Positions 1-7,523 of a stretch of DNA of 47,050 bases are shown one piece after another (position 1 is the first letter of the stretch; every line of letters begins with the position of its first letter). The stretch is from Chroococcus sp. FPU101 (GTDB lineage: Bacteria; Cyanobacteriota; Cyanobacteriia; Cyanobacteriales; Microcystaceae): assembly GCF_017312365.1 (NCBI RefSeq), contig NZ_BLJI01000033.1, positions 1-47,050 of the forward strand, given 5' to 3'. The position numbers were made by a program, and so were the translations under genes. Under the pieces are notes generated by a model. The model was not told where the DNA came from, ran no database searches, and worked only from the letters and a program-made list of their open reading frames with translations.

Positions 1-1
1 C

Positions 2-127
2 TTTTGCAAGAGTTCTATTGTTGAATCGCGCTTACTCACCGACCCGGAAAAAGAAATTCTGCTTCTGCGTCAAAAAATTACTGGCACAGGGTTAGTCGGA
101 GCAACGTGTAATCCTTCAAATTCCTAA
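2..127 (+). CDS. C-terminal end of an unidentified protein (partial)
   Basis: An open frame enters from the left edge and stops at TAA 125-127, giving about 41 residues that include LLTDPEKEILLLRQ and end in NPSNS. No start is present because the window begins inside it. I do not recognise the family. It converges with the WGR gene on the other strand, 7 bases away. It could be a chance open frame; the charged, codon-like composition is the only support. Confidence 0.35.
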   Translation, partial: FCKSSIVESRLLTDPEKEILLLRQKITGTGLVGATCNPSNS

Positions 128-134
128 AACCTTC

Positions 135-395
135 CTAATTCACCTGCTGATAGCCTCGCTTTTCTCGTCGTTGCTGTAGCTTATGGTAAGTCTGTAAACC
201 CGATTGATAATCTTGGCAGTTCTCATCTTTAGATTTACCAAACCCTCTCGTCATCGCACTGCCCCAAGTTTTTGTAATCATCCATTCACCATAGATGTTT
301 TGGCAAAGGGTTAAAGTGTAGAATCGCGTATTCCTTTGCCATTTTGAGTGGAGCCATTTGTCATATTCGTAGGAAATCTCCATAAAACAGATCAT
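135..395 (-). CDS. WGR-domain protein
   Basis: This 86-residue protein is almost entirely one WGR domain. The signature is the run RFYTLTLCQN, then GEWMITKTWGSA, with TRG and a closing RREKRGY typical of the domain. WGR domains occur in PARP proteins and bacterial regulators and are thought to bind nucleic acid; I cannot assign a specific role. Two starts are possible, 395 and the more usual-looking MEISYEYDKW start at 383. It lies 68 bases downstream of the RuvC-like gene on the same strand, so the recombinase, RuvC-like and WGR genes may be one transcription unit. Confidence 0.7.
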   Translation of the reverse strand: MICFMEISYEYDKWLHSKWQRNTRFYTLTLCQNIYGEWMITKTWGSAMTRGFGKSKDENCQDYQSGLQTYHKLQQRREKRGYQQVN

Positions 396-463
396 AGATC
401 TTATATAACAGTCTCTTTGAAGGTTCTTGACCTTATTTTACGTTTTAGCCCAAAACCAAATTC

Positions 464-1201
464 TTATTTTTCACTGATTCCTAATCCACAAAATCCCGCA
501 TAGGCGATCGCTATTGCTTCACTTCCCACTTGGGAGGTCAAACGCTTAAGATCAAATAATAGCTGAACCGTTTCGGCAACTTCTCTTTGATCAGCTTTTG
601 GCGAACCAAGATGACTTTTCCAAGTGGCACGATAGAGCAATACGGGAAAAACCTGGCATTGACGATAGACAACTAAATTAATCACACCCAATGCTTGCAA
701 ACTAGAAGATCCTGAAGCAAAATTCGCATTAATAAACGGTTTTTCGAGAGCTACGTGATGGGGCTGAAATTGTCTAACTAATTCCGTCAAATCTGACTCG
801 ATTTCTACCAATCGTTGGGGCAAAGGAGACTTCGCTTCAGTTTCGATTAACCCATAATCGACCACAATGGGATGCTCATTTCCCCTCCCTTTTAAAATCG
901 ACCATCCTAACTGCCTTAAACTCGGTCGAATTCCAAGCCAAATCTTCTCCCCTTGGGAGGAATAGGATTGTTGTGGGGGCGGCTTATTTTTAGCAGAAAT
1001 GGATAGATCGCCTCTCCCTTGATCTAATAATCTCGCATAGGCTTCGACTTCTTCAAGCAAGACCTCTGGCACTCGTAGAGCTTTCGTGGGCTGATGTTGC
1101 CATTTGGAAGTTAGTTTTGAGAGATGGTCAGTTTTCGGATTAAAATTTGGCATTGAATGCTTTGTACATTGCATATAGCTCAATTTTAAACCTACACTCA
1201 A
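464..1201 (-). CDS. RuvC-fold protein with altered catalytic acids
   Basis: The C-terminal part (from about residue 85) follows the RuvC/RNase-H fold: IWLGIRPSLRQLGW matches the RuvC opening strand, ALEKPFINANFASG matches the glutamate strand (E143), and KADQREVAETVQLL plus SEAIAIAYA match the closing helices. Bacterial RuvC cuts Holliday junctions with Asp-Glu-Asp-Asp. Here the first Asp is Arg (R92) and the closing D-x-x-D is V-G-S-E, so only E143 and perhaps E228 remain; activity is doubtful or altered. Residues 35-60 (WQHQPTKALRVPEVLLEE) resemble a small N-terminal motif of cyanobacterial plasmid/accessory proteins. The first start is TTG at 1201, which overlaps the recombinase stop as TTGA; ATG codons at 1174 and 1153 are alternatives. 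Probably translationally coupled to the recombinase. Confidence 0.7.
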   Translation of the reverse strand: MSVGLKLSYMQCTKHSMPNFNPKTDHLSKLTSKWQHQPTKALRVPEVLLEEVEAYARLLDQGRGDLSISAKNKPPPQQSYSSQGEKIWLGIRPSLRQLGWSILKGRGNEHPIVVDYGLIETEAKSPLPQRLVEIESDLTELVRQFQPHHVALEKPFINANFASGSSSLQALGVINLVVYRQCQVFPVLLYRATWKSHLGSPKADQREVAETVQLLFDLKRLTSQVGSEAIAIAYAGFCGLGISEK

Positions 1202-2166
1202 AACGGCAAAGTTAACAATTCCACCGCTTGCCGTTTGACTTCTTCTCCTCGACGATCGTATTTTGCTGTAGTCATTACTGAAGTATGACCCGCCAATTGC
1301 GACACCGTGACCAGATCGACCCCTGCTGCCAATAAACTACTAATAAAGGTACGTCGGCAATCATGAGGCGTAAAAGGTTGAATTTGGGCATCTTGTCCCC
1401 GTTTTTGGAGCAAAAACAGAACTGCTTGTTCACTCATGCGTCGTCCTAGCAAATGATTTCCTTTACTAATGCTCATCAACAACGCCCCAGGACTGTTGCC
1501 CCGCACCAATAGCCAAGAAGCTAAAATCGGCTGACTCGAACTAGGCAGATAGACGGTTCGCGCCTTACTCCCTTTGCCTTGTCGGATCATGAGCGTACCT
1601 GGGGGCTGATAATCTTCTAGATTTAAACGAACCACTTCAGCACGACGCATTCCCGTTCCTAATAGAATCGCTACTAAAGCCGCATCCCGCTTGCCAATTA
1701 AACTCAGATCCGCCAAACAAACCGACATCAACGCCTGCATTTCTAATGAACTTAACAACCGCCCTTTTAGCTGTGAGGACGTTTTCATCGGCTTGAGGGT
1801 TACGGCATCGGTATAGTCTTCTAAACTCATTAAATGCAATTTCCGAGCTTCAGAAAGCACTTGTTTAAGGGCTGATAACATTTGATTCACCGTTGAAGCC
1901 GCAAAGGTTCGAGGCAACTCCGTCCGCAATAAAGCCGTATGCTGATACCTCAATTTAGCCCAATCCAAATTCAGATAATCACAACGATTTCCTGTCAATA
2001 GACGAGCGATCGCATTCAAGTGGCGTCGCATCGTGTCGCGCGATCGCTCACTCAACTGTGATAGATAGACACAGGCGGGATGAACAGATAACGGCAGAGG
2101 CTCTAGCAATTGCAACGGCTCAGGCTCTATCAATTGCAAGACAAAACTGGCTATGTTACGATTCAT
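1198..2166 (-). CDS. Tyrosine recombinase/integrase (XerC/D-like)
   Basis: A 322-residue site-specific recombinase. The catalytic set is visible in order: R174 in GTGMRRAEV, K201 in GKGSKARTVYLP, H268 and R271 in PHDCRRTF, H294 in LAGHTS and the nucleophile Y303 in AKYDRRG. The N-terminal ~130 residues form the core-binding domain (SERSRDTMRRHLNAIARLL, then AASTVNQMLSALKQVL). All key residues are intact, so it is likely active. It is the first gene of a minus-strand unit with the RuvC-like gene, whose first possible start overlaps its stop by 4 bases. It could be the integrase of a resident element or a plasmid/chromosome resolution recombinase; no attachment site was identified. Confidence 0.9.
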   Translation of the reverse strand: MNRNIASFVLQLIEPEPLQLLEPLPLSVHPACVYLSQLSERSRDTMRRHLNAIARLLTGNRCDYLNLDWAKLRYQHTALLRTELPRTFAASTVNQMLSALKQVLSEARKLHLMSLEDYTDAVTLKPMKTSSQLKGRLLSSLEMQALMSVCLADLSLIGKRDAALVAILLGTGMRRAEVVRLNLEDYQPPGTLMIRQGKGSKARTVYLPSSSQPILASWLLVRGNSPGALLMSISKGNHLLGRRMSEQAVLFLLQKRGQDAQIQPFTPHDCRRTFISSLLAAGVDLVTVSQLAGHTSVMTTAKYDRRGEEVKRQAVELLTLPF

Positions 2167-2339
2167 TTTAAAGGGGTTGTGAACTAAAAAAGCAATTCAT
2201 TCTACTTTACCCCTTTATTTTCTGAATTTTTCTCTTTTCTTAAGATTACTGTTTCAAAAATACCTTATCAACAGTAATTTATTTGGCGTTGCTGAATTAA
2301 CTAATGAATGGTTTTTTTTAAATATAAGTTAAAACAAGT

Positions 2340-2656
2340 TGTCCAACTTTACCTTCAAAAAATGGCTGTCCATTTTCACGTTCAAAAATTTTAACTGAGG
2401 AAAAGATCCTGAAATTAGGCGAGAATTGCTACTATTCAACAGATTTAAGTCGGTAATTTAGTACAATTAAACTATTTTTAAAGAAGGTTTGACAAAGCAC
2501 GACTGTCCACTTCCTCCTTCCAATCCTGCACGATTGTCCAGTTTCTTCTTCCAAATTCTCTGTCTAGCTTCAGACAGGACTACGGGAGAATAAGGTTCTG
2601 AGCTATCGAGTTGTCTAGGATCTTCTTCCAAGTGTGTCCAGAATCTTTTTCAAGTC
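2340..2656 (+). repeat. Six imperfect 22-bp direct repeats (TGTCCA...TTCCAA)
   Basis: Copies start at 2340, 2367, 2504, 2535, 2612 and 2635, all in the same orientation and grouped in three pairs spaced 23-31 bases. The consensus is roughly TGTCCAnnnTcTTCTTCcAA. All lie inside the left arm of the IS1-type element, upstream of its transposase. A hairpin (CTGTCT/AGACAG) lies at 2560-2577 between copies 4 and 5. Their role is not known; binding sites for a transposase or regulator are possible. Confidence 0.75.
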
Positions 2657-2676
2657 ATAATGGCAGAATAGGAAGT

Positions 2677-3363
2677 ATGAAATGTCTATCTTGTCATTCT
2701 AAAAAACTCCTTTCAAAACGGTCGCCGTTATGGAAACAGTGCTTACATTGAAAGCACTGTGGTCGCCAATTCGTAAACGAGCGATCGCTTTTAGGCTATC
2801 ACCCCGAAGTTAATAAACTCTGTCTCAAAATGTACCTCAATGGTATGGGATGAGCGAGGAATTGAACGGGTGACGGGAATCCACCACACTACAGTCATGC
2901 ATTGGGTCAAGGAGGCGGGAATCCAAATCACAGAAGATCGAGATGAGCCTCCGAATTTCGCACAACTCGATGAACTTAAACCTTCGTCGGGAAAAAAAGT
3001 CATAAAATCTGGATCTGGACAGCTTTAAACGCTTTCAAGTCGGGAATCCTAGATTTCATCGTCGGCGATAGAAGCGGTCAAACTTTTCAACTTTTGTGGT
3101 CAAGGATCGAAAAATGGAGAAGTTTGGCTTACCTGAGCGACGGTTACGCCGTCTATCCTAATTTCATCCCTCCTGAGCAGCATAAGGTAATCAAAAAAAA
3201 TCGTCTGACTCGTGTAGAAGGAGAAAATACTCGTTTGAGGCATTATTTAGCGAGATTGCATCGCTCAACTCTATGTTACTCCAAATCATTAGAAATGTTA
3301 GAGCATTCCGTTCGTCTATTAATTTATTACTTAAGATTTAGAGAAGTCCCCACTCTGTCTTAA
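2677..3363 (+). pseudogene. IS1-family transposase, broken
   Basis: The frame opens at ATG 2677 with the IS1 zinc-ribbon start MKCLSC, then meets TGA where a Cys codon is expected (LH-stop-KHCGRQFV). It continues through LGYHPEVNKLCLKMYLNGMG, shifts frame near 2845 into the helix-turn-helix part (IERVTGIHHTTVMHWVKEAG, 2870-2915), then shifts again into the catalytic end (LSDGYAVYPNFIPPEQHK and NTRLRHYLARLHRSTLCYSK, 3133-3300). The closing DDE-type region looks shortened between 3010 and 3090. At least one stop and two frameshifts make this non-functional. Confidence 0.85.
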
Positions 3364-3448
3364 TCATTAGTTAATTCAGCAACGCCTTTTCTTCTGTGTT
3401 CATTGTGACTTTCCTCGTTCATTGTTCATTTCTAGTTTAGGATGAATG

Positions 3449-3865
3449 TCAGATTAAGTCTTGTCTATTACATTTTATGCGATTCAAGATTTTATGCACT
3501 TGTGCCGCGAATTGAGGTGGTTTACAAGCTTTGGAAATAACTGCGGTACCCCCAATATTTAACAAGTGCTGCCGCTCATCACTATGGGTTCTAGAGGTCA
3601 TAAAAATGACAGGAATGGTTTGAGTTAGCGGATGAGATTGAAGATGCTGCAAAATAACTTCTCCGCCCATTCCTGGCAGCATTACATCCAATAAAATTGC
3701 ATCCAACGGTTCTTGTTGAGCAATCGCCAACCCAGTTTCTCCAGAGTCAGCCAATAAGATTTCTAAACCTGCGATCATGCTGAGAGTAGCCTGAAAAATT
3801 GCTCGCAAGTCTTCATCATCATCAATCAGCAAAAGCCGCCAAATAATCGCTGTTAATTCTTCCAT
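3449..3865 (-). CDS. CheY-like single-domain response regulator
   Basis: A 138-residue receiver domain with no output domain. The acidic pocket D15-D17 (LLLIDDDEDL), phosphoacceptor D60 (AILLDVMLPGMGG), T90 (VIFMTS) and the conserved Lys in CKPP (K115) are all present. It would accept phosphate from a histidine kinase and act by protein contact. No kinase gene is adjacent; the nearest neighbours are an IS element and a lipoprotein gene pointing away, so its partner cannot be read from context. Confidence 0.88.
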   Translation of the reverse strand: MEELTAIIWRLLLIDDDEDLRAIFQATLSMIAGLEILLADSGETGLAIAQQEPLDAILLDVMLPGMGGEVILQHLQSHPLTQTIPVIFMTSRTHSDERQHLLNIGGTAVISKACKPPQFAAQVHKILNRIKCNRQDLI

Positions 3866-3922
3866 AAGTGCGCTGACAATTAATGTGATGCGCCAGCAAG
3901 GAACCCTTCAATAGTAGCTGTA

Positions 3923-4061
3923 AAAAGTAAAAAGCTGGTGCAATGGGCAGAATTAATGAATCTGAATTCTGCAAATTTAGTTTAATTGACCACTGGATTG
4001 TCTATTACCTCTTATATTGCAAATCATAAATTCTTCTGGATTGCACCAGCTTTTTACTTTT
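3923..4061. repeat. 22-bp perfect inverted repeat pair
   Basis: The arms AAAAGTAAAAAGCTGGTGCA(AT) at 3923-3944 and its exact reverse complement at 4040-4061 enclose 95 AT-rich bases. It sits in the promoter region between two divergent genes. It may be the ends of a tiny inserted element or a regulatory cruciform. A longer reading frame starting at 4017 runs through the right arm, which is one reason to prefer a later start for the following lipoprotein. Confidence 0.7.
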
Positions 4062-4133
4062 GCCGATTACTGTAGCTTTGTGTTTTATCTCAGACCTTCT
4101 CGCAATGTGTTGTCAATCTTAGAGGATTTAGTA

Positions 4134-4541
4134 GTGAATAGCACATTAATCATTCTTGGCTCACTGTTTAGTTTTGCACTAATTGGTTGTGGGCAACAAC
4201 CCTCAACTAAAGAGGCAACTGTCGGACTTTGTCAGGATTTAGCGATGTTGCAACAAGAATTAGTAAGTCTTGCTAGCCTCACTCCTGAATCGAAAGTGAG
4301 TGAATTGAAAGCAATTCGAGATCGCATTCAACTGTCACTGGACAAAGTGAAGCGGGCTGAAAGTGTCTTGCAGGATGTTCGATTAGATGAGTTAAAGAAA
4401 GCAGAAGAGAACTTTAAGAAGACTATTGATGGCATCTCTGCAAAAGAGACATTAGCAGATGCTTCTGTCCAAGTCAGACAAGCTGGGGCAGAAGTTGAAG
4501 CCGCCAGAGCGCAAGCCACCTCAGCCGTTCAATGCCCCTAA
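4134..4541 (+). CDS. Small lipoprotein of unknown function
   Basis: Read from GTG 4134, preceded by AGAGGA at 4121-4126, the 135-residue product has a classic lipoprotein signal: MNSTLIILGSLFSFALIGC with lipobox LIGC and Cys19. The mature part is Lys/Glu/Ala-rich and predicted helical, possibly coiled coil (KVKRAESVLQDVRLDELKKA). An upstream in-frame start at 4017 would put the signal inside the protein and run through an inverted repeat, so it is unlikely. The product should be anchored to a membrane facing the periplasm. No family recognised. Confidence 0.65.
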   Translation: MNSTLIILGSLFSFALIGCGQQPSTKEATVGLCQDLAMLQQELVSLASLTPESKVSELKAIRDRIQLSLDKVKRAESVLQDVRLDELKKAEENFKKTIDGISAKETLADASVQVRQAGAEVEAARAQATSAVQCP

Positions 4542-4587
4542 CCTGATCACCTCTCGTCTCTACTAACTAATGACTTTAAGGAGTATC

Positions 4588-5022
4588 ATGCGTTTTCATT
4601 CTTTGTCTATGCTAATGGGAATTGCTGCTCTAGGGGCAGGACTATTCCCTGTGTCGCTAACTGCTGCCCCTGTTTCCAATCCGACAATCGTTGCTCAAAA
4701 TGTTCCAGTTGGAACGGTTGGGCAAGTATCGCCAAATCAAACCATTCGTGTGGTCGTTCAAAATAATACCCCAGTAGCTTTGTTTGCTGGAATTTCAGGT
4801 GGAACGCGAGTCGAACTTCCTCGTGGAGCGAGTACGGCTTTTACGTTTGACTCCACTCCTATCAACGTCTTTGTTTATCCCGATGGTCAAGCAATCAGCT
4901 TGAAATACGACACATCTATACAGGGAAACACCGTAACCGTTCGGGTTACGCAGGTGGGTGGAGAAACTCCTGGTGATGGGTCAGTTAATATCAACCGTTC
5001 TGGGGCAGTTTACGTTTTTTAA
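4588..5022 (+). CDS. Exported protein of unknown function
   Basis: The chosen start is ATG 4588, four bases after a strong AAGGAG (4578-4583); an ATG at 4570 lies before that site. The 144-residue product opens with a signal peptide (MRFHSLSMLMGIAALGAGLF, cleavage likely near LTAAPVS). The mature part is beta-rich with repeated Val/Thr strands (QTIRVVVQNNTPVALFAGI and GNTVTVRVTQV), suggesting a small periplasmic beta-sandwich. No family recognised. It follows the lipoprotein gene by 46 bases and may be co-transcribed. Confidence 0.75.
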   Translation: MRFHSLSMLMGIAALGAGLFPVSLTAAPVSNPTIVAQNVPVGTVGQVSPNQTIRVVVQNNTPVALFAGISGGTRVELPRGASTAFTFDSTPINVFVYPDGQAISLKYDTSIQGNTVTVRVTQVGGETPGDGSVNINRSGAVYVF

Positions 5023-5160
5023 AGGCGTGGTTCAACCCTTGGGTAACATTCTGCGAGGAATTTTCCTTTTTAATAAGATCATTTGTTGTGAGCAGTTAGA
5101 TTAAGTCAGAGAAATAGGAGATAATGAAAAATTAATCAAAATCTCTGGTTATCTATGAGG

Positions 5161-5249
5161 GGTCATGTTTCAACAAGTGTGGATCTCTTCTAAATTACTG
5201 CCTTGTCCGTCTTTAATTAATAAGACTTCCACGCTTTTAAAACATGACC
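5161..5249. repeat. Inverted repeat GGTCATGTTT / AAACATGACC
   Basis: Ten-base perfect arms at 5161-5170 and 5240-5249, with weaker complementarity further in (AAGTGTGGA against TTCCACGCTT). It sits between the exported-protein gene and the next lipoprotein gene. It may be a hairpin in the leader or a remnant of a small insert. Confidence 0.5.
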
Positions 5250-5290
5250 GAATGCTCGTTTAAAGACAATTATCTAGTTAAAAATAAATT

Positions 5291-5641
5291 ATGAAATCGT
5301 ATTGGATTCCCCTTCCTTTAACCCTCAGCTTGGTCAGTTGTCATCCCTCAAAACCGCTTTCTACTAATGCTACAAATTGCGTAGCCGTAGTACAAAATTA
5401 CTTGGGTATTGCCGATCCGATTGCTGTGACTAACTCCGTCGATCAACCATCTTTACAAATGGTAGATATCAAATACCAATCCCAAAATGATGAAAATATT
5501 CCCATTAGTGGTAATGCTACTTGTCTTTTCGCTGCTCCTGATGTCGCAAAAGACCGCCTGCTTGAAGCGACTATTAATAACCAGACCTTGACGAAGGAAG
5601 ATATTGCTGCACTAAATCAACAAGTTAAGTTTTCTCAATAA
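5291..5641 (+). CDS. Small putative lipoprotein
   Basis: A 116-residue protein beginning MKSYWIPLPLTLSLVSCHPS, a lipoprotein signal with lipobox LVSC and Cys17. The rest is a short globular part with two further Cys (NCVAVVQ and ATCLFAA) that might form a disulfide in the periplasm. No family recognised. A small membrane-protein frame follows 45 bases later on the same strand. Confidence 0.65.
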   Translation: MKSYWIPLPLTLSLVSCHPSKPLSTNATNCVAVVQNYLGIADPIAVTNSVDQPSLQMVDIKYQSQNDENIPISGNATCLFAAPDVAKDRLLEATINNQTLTKEDIAALNQQVKFSQ

Positions 5642-5686
5642 AGTCTTTGTAGTATCTCTTATTCTTTTTTTGTTGGAGATTATTAA

Positions 5687-6034
5687 ATGAAGCATACGAT
5701 TACGATCGCTGCTGTTGCTTTGATGGCTGGGGTTGCTACCCTGTATGCCATCATCATGATTTTTGAGATTGATTTGGTCAAGTGGGTCAATTGTAGTGCG
5801 CCTTTTTCTTCATCTGAAGATAAAAAATCGGAAATTTGCCGTAAAGAAGGTTAAGCGGTTGAGTATTTTAATGCTGAGGCACAGTCAGGACAATCCATTT
5901 GCGCTCCAATTAAAGCTAGGTCGATTAATGCAAATGTATCTCCAGATGAGGACAATTTTCAAATTCTTGTAACCACTCCTGAGTGTTTCGTTCTTAATGG
6001 TTTGCTCAAGACCATTTCGCTATCAATTAAATAA
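5687..6034 (+). pseudogene. Small membrane-anchored protein with an in-frame stop
   Basis: ATG 5687 is preceded by GGAG (5675-5678). The first 55 codons give an N-terminal membrane segment (TIAAVALMAGVATLYAIIMI) and a short charged tail, then TAA at 5852-5854. The same frame stays open for 59 more codons (AVEYFNAEAQSGQSICAP ... LLKTISLSIK) to TAA 6032-6034. The continuous frame and protein-like composition on both sides of one stop suggest a 115-residue gene with a nonsense change. A functional 55-residue protein (5687-5854) is the alternative. Family not recognised. Confidence 0.5.
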
Positions 6035-6076
6035 AATAAACTTGATTTTTTATTGACTTGTTAAAAGAGGTAGAAT

Positions 6077-6640
6077 ATGTTCACTGCCGAACCACCTTCT
6101 GAAACAACAATCCGCAAGTCGACCGGTTGGATTATCGCCCTAAGTATCGTGTTGATCGTCGCAGGGATTCTAGCGATCGCTTTACCCGCGATTGCCTCGG
6201 CGTTTTTTACCAGTGTTATCGGCTGGATTGCCCTACTTAGCGGTATCGCAATGATCGTCGGGTCTTTCGTGTCCCACCCGATTCGAGGCTTCTGGCTAAC
6301 TCTGATCGTCGGGATTCTCTATTTGATCGCTGGGATTTATATTCTCTCGAATCTAGAAGCGGCTTTACTCTCTCTAACCCTTGGTTTCGGGATTCTCTTC
6401 ATCGTCGAGGGAATTTACACCATTATCATGGCTTTCGTTCACAAAGCTGGTCATCGGATGTCGTGGATGATGGTCATTAACGGGGTGATCACGCTGATTT
6501 TAGGGATTATGGTTCTCAACGGTTTTCCTTATAGCGCACTATGGTTAATCGGTTTATACGCGGGGATTAGCTTACTGTTTAGCGGTTCTTCGCTGTTAGC
6601 GGCGGCCCTGTCCGTTCGGCGATCAACCATCGCGAGTTAG
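6077..6640 (+). CDS. HdeD-family (DUF308) membrane protein
   Basis: A 187-residue, very hydrophobic protein with about six membrane helices (IIALSIVLIVAGILAIALP; GWIALLSGIAMIVGSF; FWLTLIVGILYLIAGIYIL and others). It matches the DUF308/HdeD family, inner-membrane proteins linked in E. coli to acid resistance; the role in cyanobacteria is unclear. RBS AGAGGT lies at 6066-6071, six bases before ATG 6077. Intact and of normal family length. Its codon use looks richer in TCG/GTC than the neighbouring small genes. Confidence 0.88.
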   Translation: MFTAEPPSETTIRKSTGWIIALSIVLIVAGILAIALPAIASAFFTSVIGWIALLSGIAMIVGSFVSHPIRGFWLTLIVGILYLIAGIYILSNLEAALLSLTLGFGILFIVEGIYTIIMAFVHKAGHRMSWMMVINGVITLILGIMVLNGFPYSALWLIGLYAGISLLFSGSSLLAAALSVRRSTIAS

Positions 6641-7003
6641 CTACCGCGAATCTTCTGGCGTTACTGAATCGGCGGTGATTTAAGGCTTTAAGGTTTAATA
6701 ATTCGTCGTTAATCTACCTGATCGTGTCACAAAGATGTTGATCAAGTAGGACGTTGTCTAACAAACGGACAAAAAACGCCTCTGTGCGTATAATTAGAAT
6801 TATCTGGTGACTAAAAGTGTGCGTATAAGGGAAGTTGTACGTCGAGAAAGCGATAACTTAACGTATAATAAGGAGAAAATTCCCCATTTATCTCCTCAAA
6901 ATCTCAACGTATAATCAAGATGTTTACTTTAACCACTGAGTCGTGTCACAAAGGTGTTGAAATAGGCTAAATTTCTCTGCCAAATTCATATTTATTAATA
7001 TGT
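6641..7003. other. Non-coding stretch with two repeat families
   Basis: No gene was found. It holds four CGTATAA motifs at 6787, 6822, 6862 and 6908 (contexts GTGCGTATAA twice, then AACGTATAAT twice), spaced 35-46 bases. These are enclosed by a 19-base direct repeat, CGTGTCACAAAG(A/G)TGTTGA, at 6723-6741 and 6942-6960. A short hairpin (AGGAGA...TCTCCT) lies near 6871-6896. The region may be a promoter with operator repeats or the leftover end of a mobile element. Confidence 0.6.
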
Positions 7004-7145
7004 TCTACAGTTGTAGATAACAAGAGTCAACTAGAAAAGCCGATTTTTTCGTTCGTTATCTAAACTTAACAAAAGCTGGCAAACTTTTAAAGTCGTTGCT
7101 CAAAAACCTAAAAGTTACATCTTCTATTCTATCTACAACTGTAGA
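7004..7145 (+). mobile_element. MITE, copy A (TCTACAGTTGTAGAT ends)
   Basis: A 142-bp sequence with 15-bp perfect terminal inverted repeats TCTACAGTTGTAGAT at 7004-7018 and 7131-7145. A nearly identical 136-bp copy in the opposite orientation is at 26996-27131. It encodes nothing and cuts a universal-stress-protein gene. No clear target duplication. The size, inverted ends and multiple copies fit a miniature inverted-repeat transposable element whose mover is elsewhere. Confidence 0.85.
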
Positions 7146-7334
7146 GCACTCGCCTGAGTTAAACATCGTACCAGGCATTGGAAAGACTGGATTCAAATAG
7201 CCAGGAGTGATTGGTGTAATCACGTGTATCAGCATCATCTGAGCATTCATGGATTTTACCAAATCCACTCCTACTTTAAACGTGAGTACTCCGATCTCAG
7301 ATTGATCAACAGCCACTAAAATTCTTTGAAACAT
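7146..7334 (-). pseudogene. Universal stress protein, N-terminal fragment cut by a MITE
   Basis: The start MFQRILVAVDQSEIG, followed by VDLVKSMNAQMMLIHVI, is a textbook Usp N-terminus (strand 1, first helix and strand 2 of the ATP-binding fold). After about 63 residues the frame runs into the MITE and continues as junk (CSTVVDRIEDV) to a stop at 7056. The rest of the Usp gene, including the G-x2-G-x9-G nucleotide loop, is not found beyond the MITE, so the 3' part was deleted or moved. Non-functional. Confidence 0.85.
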
Positions 7335-7523
7335 GAGTGAATGTCCCGCTAATGAGTCGAGGTGGAATAAGGTAGAAATCTTAAATTTTTATAATTATTT
7401 CTGTAGACTAATAAAAATCTTCATAAACTGTAGACAGTAAAGGTGAAAACTTGGTGCAGTTTCAAAGAAACTCTGCACTTACAAGCTTTATTAATTTGTA
7501 AGTAGACTACTCACACTAACACA

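Larger units (their letters stand above)
2285..3386 (+). mobile_element. Degenerate IS1-family element
   Basis: Bounded by a perfect 23-bp terminal inverted repeat, GGCGTTGCTGAATTAACTAA(TGA), at 2285-2307 and 3364-3386. It contains a broken IS1-type transposase in its right two thirds. The left ~370 bases (2308-2676) are non-coding and hold six imperfect 22-base repeats. No target-site duplication is visible, suggesting an old insertion or a later rearrangement. At 1.1 kb it is long for classic IS1 but within the range of the wider family. Similar end sequences occur at 26963-26974 and 35883-35894. Confidence 0.85.

Noticed and set aside
2340-2656. The spaced repeats as a CRISPR array
   Set aside because: The repeats are imperfect, spacings are 23 to 137 bases, the gaps between paired copies are only a few bases long, and no cas gene is present.
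4017-4133. An upstream start for the 4134 lipoprotein
   Set aside because: It would translate one arm of an inverted repeat and bury the lipoprotein signal; GTG 4134 has a better RBS and a correct lipobox.
5040-5090. A terminator hairpin after the exported-protein gene
   Set aside because: The stems (GTT-ACCC/GGGTAAC with a bulge, or AGGAA/TTCCT) are too short or have too small a loop to call.
5763-5972. A 69-codon frame overlapping the small membrane-protein gene
   Set aside because: It is out of frame with the better-supported gene at 5687 (good RBS, membrane segment) and has no recognisable features.
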